Below, in pieces: positions 35,801-48,278 of a DNA stretch of 64,000 nucleotides (position 1 is the first letter of the stretch; each line of letters opens with the position of its first letter). The translations under genes were made by a program, and so were the position numbers. Location of the stretch: the NCBI GenBank assembly GCA_949130495.1, contig OX422215.1, positions 68,029,244-68,093,243 on the forward strand, written 5' to 3'. Under the pieces are notes generated by a model, which was not told where the DNA came from, did no database searches, and saw nothing but the letters and a program-made list of their open reading frames with translations. This stretch comes from Sambucus nigra. Its lineage: Eukaryota > Streptophyta > Magnoliopsida > Dipsacales > Adoxaceae.

Positions 35801-36330
35801 TACTCAATAGGTTGAAGAAAAGACTTGATGATGTTAAAGATAATTAGATAAATGAATTACACTCAGTTTAGTGGGCATACCGAACAACTCTAAGAGATTA
35901 TACTAGAGAAAGACCATGCATGCTGACGTTTGGGATGGATGCAGTCATACCAGTTGAAATAGGTTTTCCAACCCATAGAGTGTTAAACTTTGATTCTCCT
36001 GTCAACGATTTGCTGTGAAGGCTAGATTGGACAAGCTGGAAGAGGTGTGCGAAGATGCATCCTTAAGATGCCTATCAACAACAAACAACACGCTTTTATA
36101 ACAAGAGGGTGAAATTAACCAATATAAAAGAGGGGGGTTATGTACTTAAAAAGGTGATTCAGAAGACTAACAAGCTCGAAGCCAATTGGCATGGGCCTTA
36201 TCGTGTCTCAGCAGTTGTTCGACCAAGAACTTGTCGAATTGAACTTTGGAAGGGAAAGAATTCAAAAATCCTTGGAATACCGAGCATCTTAGGATGTACT
36301 ACCAGTAACGTAGTAATCAATCTCTTTTGT
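32838..36330 (+). pseudogene. Tat1 RT, RNase H, additional RNase H and integrase
   Basis: From 33022 the RT entry block MFAWTHEDILGIDP is seen, then MCVDFTNLNKACPKDHFPLP (33296), SLIDAYSGYNQI, and a damaged catalytic centre reading NIVDMLTKS near 33590, where the lineage has VYVDDML; several residues including one Asp are gone. RNase H follows (34080-34360: VCYTSKAFRG, YTDMPLRQALHKPKKFGRLM). A second, archaeal-type RNase H (34640-34830: GSGAGIILNTPDGIDIDYAL) is a Tat hallmark. Integrase: zinc-binding CD(K)C-type end at 35405, YLVVAVDYFTKWVEAEPL at 35540, DHGTKF-like region at 35680. A C-terminal beta-barrel part at 36109 (KLEANWHGPYRV) closes pol. Many stops and at least four frame changes. 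Confidence 0.85.
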
Positions 36331-36524
36331 AATCAATTTGCTTCAGTATCAATAAAAAGTTTTTTTTCCTTTTTTTGATTTTTTGGGGAATATTGGTGAT
36401 ATACATCCCTTAATACTTGGTCGATAGGAATTCATTAATTGGTTAGAAGAAACGATACTTGATCGTCAAAGCAATCAAACCCAAGTCAAAACAGGATTTT
36501 AGTCATCATCACTTGGTCAAGAAA
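36331..36524. other. Tat1 post-pol spacer
   Basis: AT-rich, non-coding; nothing recognised beyond the short phrase CTTGGTCGA. Confidence 0.4.
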
Positions 36525-37573
36525 AATCAGGGATAAAACTCTGTATAAAAATCAACCAATGTTATCCTAACTGAGAATAATGGAGGAAGAATTTTTTGAA
36601 GATTCCTAAATATGAATATAGACACATATTTCACATACTCTTGGTCACCACTGCTAACTAATGTTAAACCTAAAAATTTAAATGCATTAGTAGAACCTAT
36701 GGAAATACCACGAGTAACTAGTGCTAAACTTGGATTTAAATTTAGGTGCTCTAGTAGAACCTATGGCCACATCAATGGTAACTGGTGCCAAGATTAGAAA
36801 TCTAAGTTCATCAGTAGAACCTATTATAACATCATTAGTAACTGATACTAAATTTAGGCATATGTCTAAGTGTATCAGTAGTACTAATGACACAAAAAAC
36901 TCATCGAGATTTTCAGAAATTAACAAGATAAGTTAATAAACTGGATTTCATTTATATTAATGATAATTACATGAAAATATTTTTTACAAATGCAATACAG
37001 GAATAAATTATCATATTGGGCGCTTTCCTTCAGCTTTGGAGGGGCTCCAGAAAAATCAGGCATAAAACTTTGTATAAAAATCAATAAGTTTTATCCGAAC
37101 TGAGAAAAATGGAGGAAGAACATTGTGAAGATTCCTAAATAGGAATGTAGACACATATTCTACATACGCTTGGTCACAACTGGTAACTAATGCTAATCCT
37201 AAAAATTTAGGTGCATTAGTAGAACCTATGGCAATACCATGCGTAACTATTGCTAAACTTGGATTTAAATCTAGGTGCTCTTATAGAACCTATGGCCACA
37301 TCAATGGTAATTGGTGCTAAGCTTAGAAATCTAAGTGCATCAGTAGAACCTATGATAACATCATTGGTAACTGGTATTAAATTTAGGCGAATTTCTAAGT
37401 GTATCACTAATGACACAACAAACTCATCCATATATTCATAAATTAACAAGATAAGTTAATAAATTGCATTTCATTTATATTAATGATAATTACATGCAAA
37501 TATTGTTTACAAATGAAATATAGTAATAAATTATCCTATTGAACACTTTTCTTCAGCTTTGAAGGAGCTCAAT
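36525..37573 (+). repeat. ~524-bp tandem duplication with ~60-bp sub-repeats in Tat1
   Basis: Two units, about 36525-37048 and 37049-37573. GAAAAATCAGG.ATAAAACT is found at 36526 and 37051, and ATTTCATTTATATTAATGAT at 36945 and 37468. Each unit contains four or so ~60-bp sub-repeats with the core TAGAACCTATGG..A.A.CA and GTAACT.GTGCTAA. No coding function is supported. Confidence 0.85.
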
Positions 37574-38163
37574 GCTAGTTACATGCCTATTGGAGGATCA
37601 TCCAATGTGTATGGGGAATTAATGAAGTTGAAATCTTCAAGCATTATCCTGTTGCTCCTGCTCGGAGTATTCAACAAATGAGGAGGCCGAACTATTTCCA
37701 GCTCATCATTCAAACCATAATCTCCTAAATATTTGGGGACCTGGCATTGAGGAATGGTTTTTATAAGGATTCATTTGACATCCAGTTTAAAAGGAGGATC
37801 TTGACATTCTAAAAGCCTCGGATCAGCCCAGTACCATAGCTTGTTGTCCTGGTTAACCTTCATAACTGTTAGGCAATTAGTCCAGCCCCATTTATAGCCT
37901 CCACTCTGAGCCTGACTAAAATGATCATCAAATCATCTAAGATCTTTATTGTACCCTTCCATCCAAACTTCTCTAAGTTTCTTGTGAAACTAGAAGGTTA
38001 ATCTTTCGACCTGATGTTGCAATTTCTTCAGTAGACCATCCTTAATTTGTTATTGGGAAGACTGGGTGGAAAGTTGTTCATCGTGAGTGTGGATCTTTTG
38101 AGACATCTAAGTAATGGCTAAGTTCTTGGCCTTTATCTCTGCAACTTGGTTGGCAAGAGTTTG
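37574..38163. other. Tat1 non-coding segment
   Basis: No clear reading frame. On the minus strand it may hold the degraded C-terminal end of the antisense ORF (several lysine- and glutamate-rich stretches with stops). Confidence 0.4.
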
Positions 38164-40372
38164 TTAACTTCTGGCCTCATCAATTTTAGGTAGGCTAGAT
38201 CTAGATCTTGATCGGGAAGTGAAAGCATTTTTGGATTTCTTAAAGGCTTCCAGTTCCTCCATTAGCCTAACATTCATAGTTTCTAAGAATGATACCCCTT
38301 CATCATTAGCAAAAGTTGTAGAAAGAGACTTAAAGGAGTCCAATTCACTCATCAATTTATTATTTTCTTCCTCCAATAACTTGGCAATTGCTCTAGCTTT
38401 ATCAACTTCACACTTAAGCAGGAAGTCCTTCTTCCTAAAGACAGAAAGGTGTTTCTCTAACTTCTCCTCAAATCCTAAAGCTCCAATTAAGTCCTTGTAC
38501 TTGGCCTCATAATCAGCGTGAATGAGAGACTTATATTCATTATGCTCTTCCTGGAGTTCTTCAATTATCTCAAAGTAAGCCACGTTATTGGCCACAATCC
38601 GATCAAGAAGAAACTTGAGATAAATATATGCATCTTTAGTTTGATCAGTGACATCAACCCCGAGAAAGTCTGACAACTCTTCCTCGGTTAAAGTCATATG
38701 ACCAACCTTAAACAAACTATTATAGCTCTTGAGTAGATCTGAATCATTGTAACAGAGTTATTCCATCTTGGCCATGAACTAGAAAAGTAAAGATATATCC
38801 AATCAACAACAAGAAAATGAATATATGATAGCAACTAAGAAACAAAAAATAGTGTGAACAAAAAAAAGTTCTTTCATTGATATAAAGGGAAATTATAAGT
38901 ACAATAAAAAGAAATGAAAGATATGCAAAAAAATACAGAGGCCAACTGCTGAGCAAATCTACACCTTTTCTCTGTCAGCTTTAACTCCAACTTGGATGGC
39001 AGAAGGTATGGCTAGAGTGACTTGCTCGGTGGATGGGAGGGTTGACTCAACTATATTCTTAGGTTGATTGGATGAAGACTCAATCACCATAGATGACTCC
39101 CCAAAAACAACATCATCTTCAACTTCATCATCCATATTAGGGGGAGAGCCAGGCTCATGCCTTTGGAAGACCTCAGAGTCTTCTGCTGTGCCAACCTCCT
39201 TTAGAGCAGCCGACCAACCATCCTTGAAATACTTCTTCTTTGCATACTCAATCTGAGCAGAGGTAGCAGTGATAGCCTTATCCCATCCTTTATTAAAGGA
39301 ATTTTATCTGTCCTTCTTCCTTTTGACCATCTTACCAGTTAGGCTCTTTGTCAGCTCAGCCATCTGCTTCTGAGCTTTAACAGCCTCATCCTCAGCCTTC
39401 TGTCGAGCATCCTCAGTAGTTTTTATTTTATTCTCCTAAGTCTTATTTTTAGTTACCAGTGCTTTTTAGGAGTCAAGCAAAGACTTATTGAGATCAGCAA
39501 AGCCTCCTCAACATTAGTCGAGGAAGAATGAATAGTGTCTTCCTTCTCCAACATCTAGTTAAAATCAACTAGTAACTGCAAAAAAGAAAGAAAAAATCAG
39601 TACAAGAAGTCAAAAACAAGATACAAAGTATGAAAGAGAGAAAAAACAATTCTCACCATGGCAAGGCTTTGAGTAGCCCTTTCAGAAATTTTAAGTAGGG
39701 GCATAGAGGAAGCAGCACTCCTGTGAATACCAAACTTAATTAATTTCATGGCGAAGCCAAGACCTATGGCTACAGAGGAGCCAACAAGAGATGGACTAAC
39801 ACCATCCAAGCTCTGTTGGTCGGCATCAACAATTACTTCAACCTACTTAGTAGCAGTACCTCTCCTCAATCTTTTTAAGAGGGAATCATATCCTGGGAGC
39901 TTCTTCCCAGCATCATCCTTCTTTTTAGCCCCACCATCCACAGGCTTGTGGGTTCCAGTAGCAGCACCATCTCCAAAAAGGCTGGGAAACTTTCTTCTTC
40001 CCATGGATTCAGAAAGAGGAACGTATGACTCAAGAGAAGAAGAAGGGAAAACAGCAAGTTCACTACTGCTTGATGAAGTGGACACTGGGTCCTAGTTCAA
40101 GTCAATCACAATGGTAGGAGCAACGATAGAAAGTTGGGCAACAAAGGAGGTGACAGAACTCCTGTATTTCAACAACTATGATGCCGAGTTAGTATGTTCT
40201 TCACCAATTTTTTAATGAAGGCCCCAGAGAAACTTCAGCTTGTCAAGATTAATGACACCCTCCTTGGGACACTTCCTCTTCTTATCAATTGCAAGAAAAT
40301 AAACAACCATTGTTAGCTAATATTTCAGCAGGTAATTCATTAGCATAAGAAGATAAAATATATTCATTACAA
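38164..40372 (-). pseudogene. Tat1 antisense ORF, C-terminal part
   Basis: Minus-strand coding. Upstream part (40085-39597): MGRRKFPSLFGDGAATGTHK, a basic linker KKKDDAGKKLPGYDSLLKRL, then SVAIGLGFAMKLIKFGIHRS. Downstream part (38715-38164) is a 183-residue coiled coil beginning MFKVGHMTLTEEELSDFLGV and rich in Glu/Lys heptads (HNEYKSLIHADYEAKYKDLI). Antisense ORFs in this position are known from Tat-lineage elements; their role is not established. The N-terminal domain of the same ORF lies at 51310-51808, separated by the Tekay-like insertion. Internal stops and frame changes are present. Confidence 0.75.
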
Positions 40373-43300
40373 TGTAATACCCCGTATTTTTATGCTATAT
40401 TAATTTGGGGATTTATTAAATTTAATGTGAGTTAATTATTTAATAAAAATCCAGAAAATAATTATGTTATAATTATTAACGTGACGAGAGTTAGTAATTA
40501 TGGGAAATTTGTTGAATATTACTAATGATAAAAGTAATGTATGATATTGATTATATTGAATGTCACAAGTGAATAAAATGACAATTTTGGAAATTTGAAT
40601 CGGGACGCGCCCGTGTCGCGTCGGGACTAAATTTTGATAAATAAAAAGTGAATATTTTATAAGTTGCCCGTATGGTCGTTTTGAGTGCGCCAACGCGTCC
40701 GAAAGGGTCGAGATAGTCAAAAAAGTGTACCCGGGGGTGTAGTTTGCGTCTCGGGGCGTTTTTAGGCCTAATTAGTAACCCGGGAGGGCATTTTAGTCAT
40801 TTTACATTTATGGGTAATTAAACCCACGAAAATTAGAGGTACTATATCGGATATTGAGGTTTTCACTTAGGGTTAGAATATTCAGAACCCTAGAACGGCC
40901 ATTGGATAAGAGAGGAGAGAGCTCTCAAGGCAATTCAAGGCCAAAAAGCCACCCGTTTGCACCGCCGTCACCGCCAACGCGTCGATCGCGAGACGAGGAA
41001 CGAAACCACACAAATATTAGCGGTAAACCATACTTCTGAAAATCCCAGGCAAGGGTTTATCTTGCTATTTTCGTTGGTGCAATTTCCATATTAGTTTAGG
41101 AATGATTAGGGATGAAATATATGGAAGAAAACCCAAATTTTGATAGGAATTTGCATGTAGTAAAGACTTAAACCTTATTCTGGAAATCTTTTGTGATGTA
41201 GACGAATCACCCACGAAATTTTGATGATGTATTAGAAGGAGATTCGGGTAAAAATAGATTAGAACCATGATTAAGAAAACTCTAGGGTTCTTGATGATTA
41301 GATAAGATTTTGGGTTGATTATCCATGTTTAATGATAGGAATACACATGCTTTACATTAAAAACATCTGATATAATGTTATAATGTTAGTAGTAGAATTT
41401 CTGGGTCGTTTGGAGTTGAAAAATATGAATTTCGATGAAGATAGATGGTAGAACCCGTAACTGCAATTCTGCAGAAATCAAAATACCTGCTTGATCGATC
41501 GATCGAGCATAGAGCTTCGATCGATCTAAGGTTCGATCGATCGAGTCCCAGACCTCGATCGATCGACCCCTCCTGGAAGACTCCTATTTCCATTGTTTAA
41601 TTAGTTAAATTAAATTCATCGTGAAATAATTATTGGGTATTCTTAATAAAATGTTTTGGGAGATAGGAAAGACGAGTAGGACATATGAATAAGTGTTGGA
41701 AACTTTATCATAAGACGAGAATTTTGCTTTTGGGATAATTATATAATGAATGATGAAACTACGTATTTCAAGTGAGAGATTACGGCGAATAGCTACGATA
41801 GTGAATAGTGGTATACCTACTGAATTTTCTACTTAGAAGGATAGAGTCCACGAGTGTCACGTAATAAGTGAGAAAACCCTTCGAGTTAAGGTTAGAGATG
41901 AAACCTTATACGTAATACTACTAATGTGAAATTAAGGATAAATGTTGTAATTATGGGTGACGAGAGGAACCTATATTAATATGATAAAAGTGGAATATTT
42001 ATATGATTGTGTGTACATATATTATATACATGTGAAAAACATACCGCGCTACTTGCTATCCTTGAGGTTACCGTGCTGGGACAGTCTTATCTCGATGGGA
42101 CCTTTATGGGGGATATTGACTTATACCCTAGAAGATAGATATCCTTGGTATAGGCTATCTAATTGATAGTTCAGACGGTCCTAAGAGACGCGAGTATGTG
42201 CCATCCTCTTAGAGACTTGGAATCTATGCTTCGCCTCAATATTGTTTGTGTATGTGTTAATACAGTTCGAGAGTGATTCCGAATTTGTATTCCCCTTGAT
42301 ATGAGTGGTATAGGGTTTGGATAGTAAAAGTATGCACACACCATAGTTTTATTTGGGTTGCTGTTATTTTATATATATTATACGAGTAGTTAATATATAT
42401 CTCAGATTAGGAAATTTGAAACTGCCTACTGTGATTTGATAAGTAGGACATGGTTGATGACTCAAATAGTAAATACTTGTTTTGTGAAAGTATAATATGA
42501 CACTGGGAAACTTTATAAATTAATAAAGCTAAAACGAGAGTTGTGCTGCTAATTGGAAGTATCCTTTTTATACAATGATATTGTTCGGTTTTGAAATCTT
42601 ATGAGTAAGTTAAGATAAGATAAATTATTAGGAAGGTTAGTATAATAAAATGATAAGATAAACCGTTGGGAAGGTTAGTACGATATGCGTGCACATTAGA
42701 AGAGAGGTGAGAATTTCTCAAGAGAGTGTCGCTCTAATATGTTGTTGCATTGGCCTGTATCAATTTAAATACTTGCTAAACAAATTTTAAATCATACACA
42801 CTATCGGGCTCTGACCCGTTTCTTTTTCTCCCTCTATCTTGTATATATATGTATATATTTCAGGTGCCCAGCCACAGGGGCGTCTTGCTTAGGATCTCTT
42901 GAAAGGAACGTGCTGCAGCTTAGGTGGGAGTTGCAGTTCACTTGCGTAGACGGCTTCCTTTATTGACTCCACTTCTAGCATTCTCATTTATTGGGCATGT
43001 GTCGCCCTTTCCATTATTTCATTGTTATTGGGACATTTGTATTTCAGTTATTTCTTGTATTGTCACTATGGGATTTATTCAGTTTGAATTGTGTTACTTT
43101 ATATTTCGCATGTTAACATTCGATTGACGAATGTTTTAAATTAATTGGATTGTGTTCCAGGTTTATTGTGGTGTGATCCTTAATTGTTGAAATGTTGTTA
43201 ATAAATAAATAAATCACATTCTTTAAAAAAAAATTTGGAAAGTAATGTTTAAATATGGTTTTGACACTTAGCTTAATTATTTAGGGTGTTAAATTGGAAA

Positions 43301-43404
43301 GTTTAATTTTACGACAGTGATGCTAAGAATGAACCAAACTGTTCACCTTGATTTAATTTAATAAAGGAGTGATCGCCCGGTATTTAATTAGGCGGGGTCT
43401 CACA
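40373..43404 (+). repeat. Tekay-like 5' LTR
   Basis: 3032 bp, starts TGTAATACCCCGTATTTTTA and ends GGCGGGGTCTCACA. It contains the GATCGATC cluster at 41492-41570 and a splice-acceptor-like TATATATTTCAG near 42862. Short ORFs inside recur in the 3' LTR only because the LTRs are copies. Confidence 0.95.
41492..41570. repeat. GATCGATC cluster in 5' LTR
   Basis: Four blocks of TCGATCGATC separated by about 10-14 bp (GAGCATAGAGCT, TAAGGT, AGTCCCAGACC). Repeated at 49399-49473 in the 3' LTR and, in a shorter form, in the minus-strand LTR at 1493-1531. Confidence 0.9.
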
Positions 43405-43406
43405 GG

Positions 43407-43418
43407 TGGTATCAGAGC
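43407..43418 (+). promoter_or_regulatory. Tekay-like primer binding site
   Basis: TGGTATCAGAGC, 2 bp after the LTR; complementary to the initiator tRNA-Met 3' end. Confidence 0.85.
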
Positions 43419-43589
43419 ATCAGGTTCTAGTGTCCATAGGATCTGTACGGCTTATTTTCGATTTCAGCTTAACGTTATTGCTATAGAGCCCTATTTTTAG
43501 GATTGTTGTATTCTTGCTTTTACGTTTAAGTCTTCAGCTATTTGAGATTTGATAATAACTGTAGACTAATAAACTTCTTCACGTTTCAG

Positions 43590-44704
43590 ATGCGTCCGAG
43601 ACGTGCTTCGAAGTATAGGCGTGCCCAGGCCGAACAGCCAGCTGTTCCGGCACAAGGCACAATGAATTTAAATGAAGTAGCCTCCATTGTTGCTCAGGCG
43701 GTGAATGCTGCACTAGCGGTGGTTCAGCAGGCTCCACCCCAGGTTCAGGCAGTGGCACCAGTACCAGCACAGCTTCCATCTTTATGGGAGAGGGTTCGGG
43801 ATGCTTTTCAGAAAGCGCATCCCCCTGAGTTCTCTGGTAGCATATTGTCACAGTTAGCCAATGGAAGAAAGACATACAGCGGCACCTCCGTATGTATGAG
43901 TGCACTGATGTGCGAAAGCAGTTATTGGCTTCCTTTAAGCTGGTGGGAGCCGCATTGCAGTGGTGGGAGTCCACTACCACTTTGGACGAGAGGGACACGA
44001 TCCCTATTCAGTTGTTCTGGGAGCGGTTTGATCGCAAGTATTTTCCACCCGCAGTGCAGACTGAGATGAGGCGGAAATTACTAAATCTGAAGCAGGAGAA
44101 TCTTACTGTAGCTGAGTATGAGGAGGAGTTCATGAGACTTCTCACCATTGTGCCAGATGAGGCACCTACTGAGAGTAAGAGGATTATGTTGTTTGTCAAC
44201 GGGTTAGCTTGGAGGATCCGTCAGCACCTTATTGGGAATTTATCTCTAAGTACTTTCACTGATGTACTCAATGTAGCGTTACTACATTTCCAGGATCACC
44301 GCTTCCATCTTCAGGGAAGCAAGAGAGCAGGAGAGTCCAGCCAGCAGGGCAGGGCCGGGGGTAATAGTCCCAGTGGGGCACCATCTCATGGACAGACTTG
44401 TCAGCACGAGCAGAGTTCCCATCAGGGAGACCCTGCTAAGCGATTTCGTTCAGGTGATTCCAGGCAGGGATATGGGGGTTATAGGCAGGGCCAGCCTAAC
44501 CAGCTGGGCCAGTAAGGCCAGCACCGACAGCAGGGTCAACAACAGGGCCATCAGGGCCAACAGCGTGCACATCAGGGCCAACAGGGCCAGTGGCGTGGAG
44601 GTAACGGCCAACAAGGCCGTGGACAGCAGGGTCAGAGGGGAGGTAACTTCAAAGGCCGATGTTTTAGGTTTGGTAAACATGGGCATAGGCGTCAGGATTT
44701 CCCA
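43590..44704 (+). pseudogene. Tekay-like gag, frameshifted
   Basis: ATG 43590 follows TTTCAG and begins MRPRRASKYRRAQAEQ, then a Pro/Gln-rich stretch and HPPEFSGS. A frameshift at about 43840-43862 shifts the capsid core (WKKDIQRHLRMYECTDVRKQ, then FKLVGAALQWWES and EFMRLLTIVPDE) into another frame. A Gln/Gly-rich linker follows with a stop at 44513. The zinc knuckle at 44660-44701 reads CFRFGKHGHRRQDF, so the second and fourth cysteines are Phe and metal binding is lost. Gag would form the particle and bind RNA. Confidence 0.9.
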
Positions 44705-44779
44705 TAGGGCGATAGGGCCCCACAGTAGCAGGGAGCCCGTAATGAGCCACAGAGACCACTTTTTCCACCTGCCCTCCCA

Positions 44780-47700
44780 GCTCCAGCCCAGGTGCCAACC
44801 CTACCAGCCATTCCAGCAGCTCCAGTGCAACAGGGGCAATTACAGTATGGACGTGTCTATAACGTCCACCAGGCAGCAGCACCACAGGCACCACCCGCGA
44901 TTGAGGGTATGTTTCCTATCCATGGTACTATGGGTCGAGTTTTGTTTGATACGGGGGCAACGCATTATTTTATAGCTACGCATTTTGCGAAGGCCTTAGG
45001 GTTGTTAGCCACAGTAGAGAGCACAGTGACGTGTGTAGACTCACCACTGGGGAGTGGGTCACTTATTTTCTTTATATGCCGGTGAGTGGGGGTAGAGATT
45101 GGTAGTTTGGTATTACCTGCAGACATGTTGGTATTAGATATGCATGAGCACGATGTGATTATCGGTATGGATTGGCTCGTAGCTTATAGAGCCATGATTG
45201 ATTGCTTCGGTGGGAGCATTATTTTTGCCATTCTGGGGCAAGAGATGTTTGTAGTGGCGATGCCTCGCCCAGAGGGAGGTTCGACCGCTCATTTGTATTA
45301 CATAGAGGAGGATACCTCTAAGGAGGTTGTGATTCCCTTAGATTCGATCCCAGTTTTCAGGGAGTATTCTGATGTGTTTCAGGAGATACCAGGCCTACCC
45401 CCCAGTCGAGAGATAGACTTTGTCATAGATTTATTGCCAGATACGAGACCTATAGCACACGCACCGTACCGTATGGCTCCGGCAGAGATGCGAGAGCTAC
45501 GAGATCAGATAGAGCAGCTGTTAGGTTAGGGATTCATTCGTAGGAGTACCTCACCTTGGGGCGCTCCAGTTTTGTTTGTGAAGAAGAGAGATGGTTCACT
45601 GAGATTATGTGTGGACTACCGGGAGCTGAACAAGGTCACAATACAGAATAAGTATTCGTTGCCTCGAATCGATGATCTGTTCGACCAGTTGAGGGGAGCA
45701 ACTTTCTTTTCGAAGATAGATCTGATGTCGGGGTACCATCAGTTACGTATTAGAGAGCAGGATGTTTCAAAGACTGCCTTCTTGACGAAATATAGGTCCT
45801 ATGAGTTCAGGGTGATGTCGTTCGGACTCACAAATGCTCCAGCCGTTTTCATGGACTTGATGAACCGAGTATTCAGAGAGTTCTTGGATCAGTTTGTCAT
45901 CGTCTTCATAGATGACAGCTTAATATATTCACACTCCGAGGAGGATAATGCCGAGCACTTGAGGCAGGTTCTTCAGACTCTACGAGAGCATAAGTTGTAT
46001 GCTAAGTATGAGAAGTGTGGATTCTGGTTGCGAGAGGTACAGTTCTTGGGACATGTTGTTTCTGAGCAGGGGATAGCAGTTGACCCGAGTAAAGTATTAG
46101 TGGTGAGGGAGTGGGGACATCCCACAACACCGACGGAAGTGCGTAGTTTCTTGGGGTTAGCTGGTTACTACAGGAGGTTCATTCGGGGATTCTCCAAAAT
46201 AGCGGGTCCATTGACGAATCTGACTCGCAAGGGAGTACCATATGTGTGGGATGACGCTTGTCAATTGGCTTTCGACGAGCTGAAAGACAAGCTTACTTCA
46301 GCGCCAGTCCTTATGTTACCGAAGCCGGGTGTGGAGTACCTGGTTTACACCGATGCGTCCTTACGGGGACTTGGGGGAGTACTTCAGCAGGAAGAGAAGA
46401 CTATAGATTTTGCCTCCCGTAAGCTTAAGCCGCATGAGAAGAATTAACCCACCCACGACCTGGAGTTAGCAGTGGTCGTCTTTGCATTGAGGATATGGAG
46501 GCACTATTTGTTGGGAGAGAAATTTCGTTTGTTCACAGACCACAAGTCGTTGCAGTACCTATTCACTCAGCGAGAGCTGAATATGCGTCAGCGCAGATGG
46601 CTAGAGTTTGTGAAGGACTACCAGTTCGATATGCAGTATCATCCGGGAAAGTTCAACGTAGTTGCTGATGCGTTGAGTCGTAGACCGGTAGACGAGGTAG
46701 CAGACGTCTGGAAAATAAAGTGGAAGGAGTTGGGTCATCAGGACGCAGTAGCACGTTCTTTCATGTCCGTGATGTCAGTCACACCCGAGATTGTTACGAG
46801 GGTGATACAGGCACAGACCACAGACCCATTTTTCCAAGAGCAGATTGTGCGACTTCTAGCCGAGGGCGCTGAGTCCTATTCTGTTAGTTCCGATGGAGGT
46901 TTGCGGTTTAATGGGATATTGGTGGTTCCAGAAGGAGAAGAATTACGTCATGCAGTGATGACTCATTCTCATGGGTCCCAATTTTTAGTACATCCGGGAG
47001 GCGATAAGATGTACCAGGATATGAGGCGACAATACTAGTGGAGTGGGATGAAGAAGGACATCGCCGAGTTCGTGTCTAAGTGTTCTACCTGCCAACTGGT
47101 AAAGGTGGACCACCAGAACCCGTCAGGATTGCTTCAGCCATTGGAAGTACCCGCGTGGAAGTGGGAGAGTATTTCCATGGATTTTATTATAGGGTTGCCT
47201 ACATCACAGCGGGGCCACGATTCTATCTGGGTGATTGTAGACCGTTTGACCAAGGTGGCTCATTTTTTGTCGGTGCGAACAGATTATACCACGGGTCAGT
47301 ATGCTCAGTTGTTCATCGCTGAGATTGTCAGATTACACGGTGTGCCCCTGAATATTGTGTCAGATAGGGACAAGATTTTCGTGTCACATTTTTGGGAAAG
47401 CTTTCAGGAGGCTATGGGTACTGAGTTGAGGTTGAGTTCATCTTACCACCCACAGACAGATGGACAGACAGAGCGTACTAATCAGATGTTAGAGGATATG
47501 CTACTCATGTGTGTTCTCGATTTTGGAGGAGGTTGGGAGCCACATCTTCCACTGGTAGAGTTTGCTTATAATAACTCTTATCAGTTCACGATTGGCATGG
47601 CTCCATTTGAGGCTTTGTATGGCAGGCCTTTTCGTTCCCAAGCTTGTTGGCTCGAAGTGGGGGATAACAATTTGTTAGGACCATAGGTGATTCAGGAGAC

Positions 47701-48268
47701 CTCCGCAAGGATTGAGATGATCAGGAGTCACATTCGGATAGCCCAGGACAGGCAGAAGAGCTACGCCGATGCGAAACGGTTCTTACGAGAGTTTAGTGTG
47801 GGGGACCAAGTGTTATTGCTTGTATCTCCTATGAAGGGAGTGATGAGGTTCGGGAAGAACGGGAAGTTGGCTCCGAGGTACGTGGGACCATTTCCCATCA
47901 TCGAGAGGATTGGGCCGGTTGCATACAGGTTGGGACTGCCAGAGCATTTACATCACATTCACGATGTATTCCACATCTCGTCGTTGAGACGGTATCTTCG
48001 GGATGATATGGACCATACTCACATTGCGATAGATGAGATAGACTTACAACCTGACATCTCTTACGAGGAGAGACCGGTGGCTATCCTAGACTATAGTGAG
48101 AGGAGATTGAGGTCGAAGATAGTTCCACTTGTGCGGGTCTAGTGGGAGCATCATAATGTGGAGGAATCCACTTGGGGGCGCGAGGCAGATATGCGCGGGA
48201 GATATCCAGAGTTGTTTTTACCAGGTATGCCTTATTTTTCGAATTTCGGGATGAAATTCCGTTATTAG
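44780..48268 (+). pseudogene. Tekay-like pol: protease, RT, RNase H, integrase, chromodomain-like end
   Basis: A single frame with stops at 45083, 45527, 46445, 47036, 47684 and 48140. Protease VLFDTGATHYFIA (about 44938); the family usually has [31 protein letters not shown] (45600), SGYHQLRI, catalytic [10 protein letters not shown] (about 45905). RNase [14 protein letters not shown] (46345) and LFTDHKSLQYLF. Integrase: HHCC zinc region 46950-47095, then MDFIIGLP (47178), IVSDRD (47351), SSYHPQTDGQTERTNQML (47440) supplying the D,D,E triad, intact apart from stops. The end WEHHNVEESTWGREADM (48143) matches chromovirus chromodomain-type termini that target heterochromatin. Non-functional as sequenced. 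Confidence 0.92.
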
Positions 48269-48278
48269 GGGGGAAGTA
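48267..48278 (+). promoter_or_regulatory. Tekay-like polypurine tract
   Basis: AGGGGGGAAG immediately before the 3' LTR; the primer for plus-strand synthesis. Confidence 0.8.

Noticed and set aside
36687..37449. Paired minus-strand ORFs at 36687 and 37216 as duplicated genes
   Set aside because: They arise from the 524-bp tandem duplication and its sub-repeats; no start context or domain.
41492..41570. CRISPR or origin-like interpretation of GATCGATC blocks
   Set aside because: Spacing is irregular and the same cluster is present in LTR copies; it belongs to the LTR.
40854..43127. Short plus-strand ORFs in the Tekay-like 5' LTR repeated at 48760-51033
   Set aside because: They are alike because the LTRs are copies; no domain and no promoter context.
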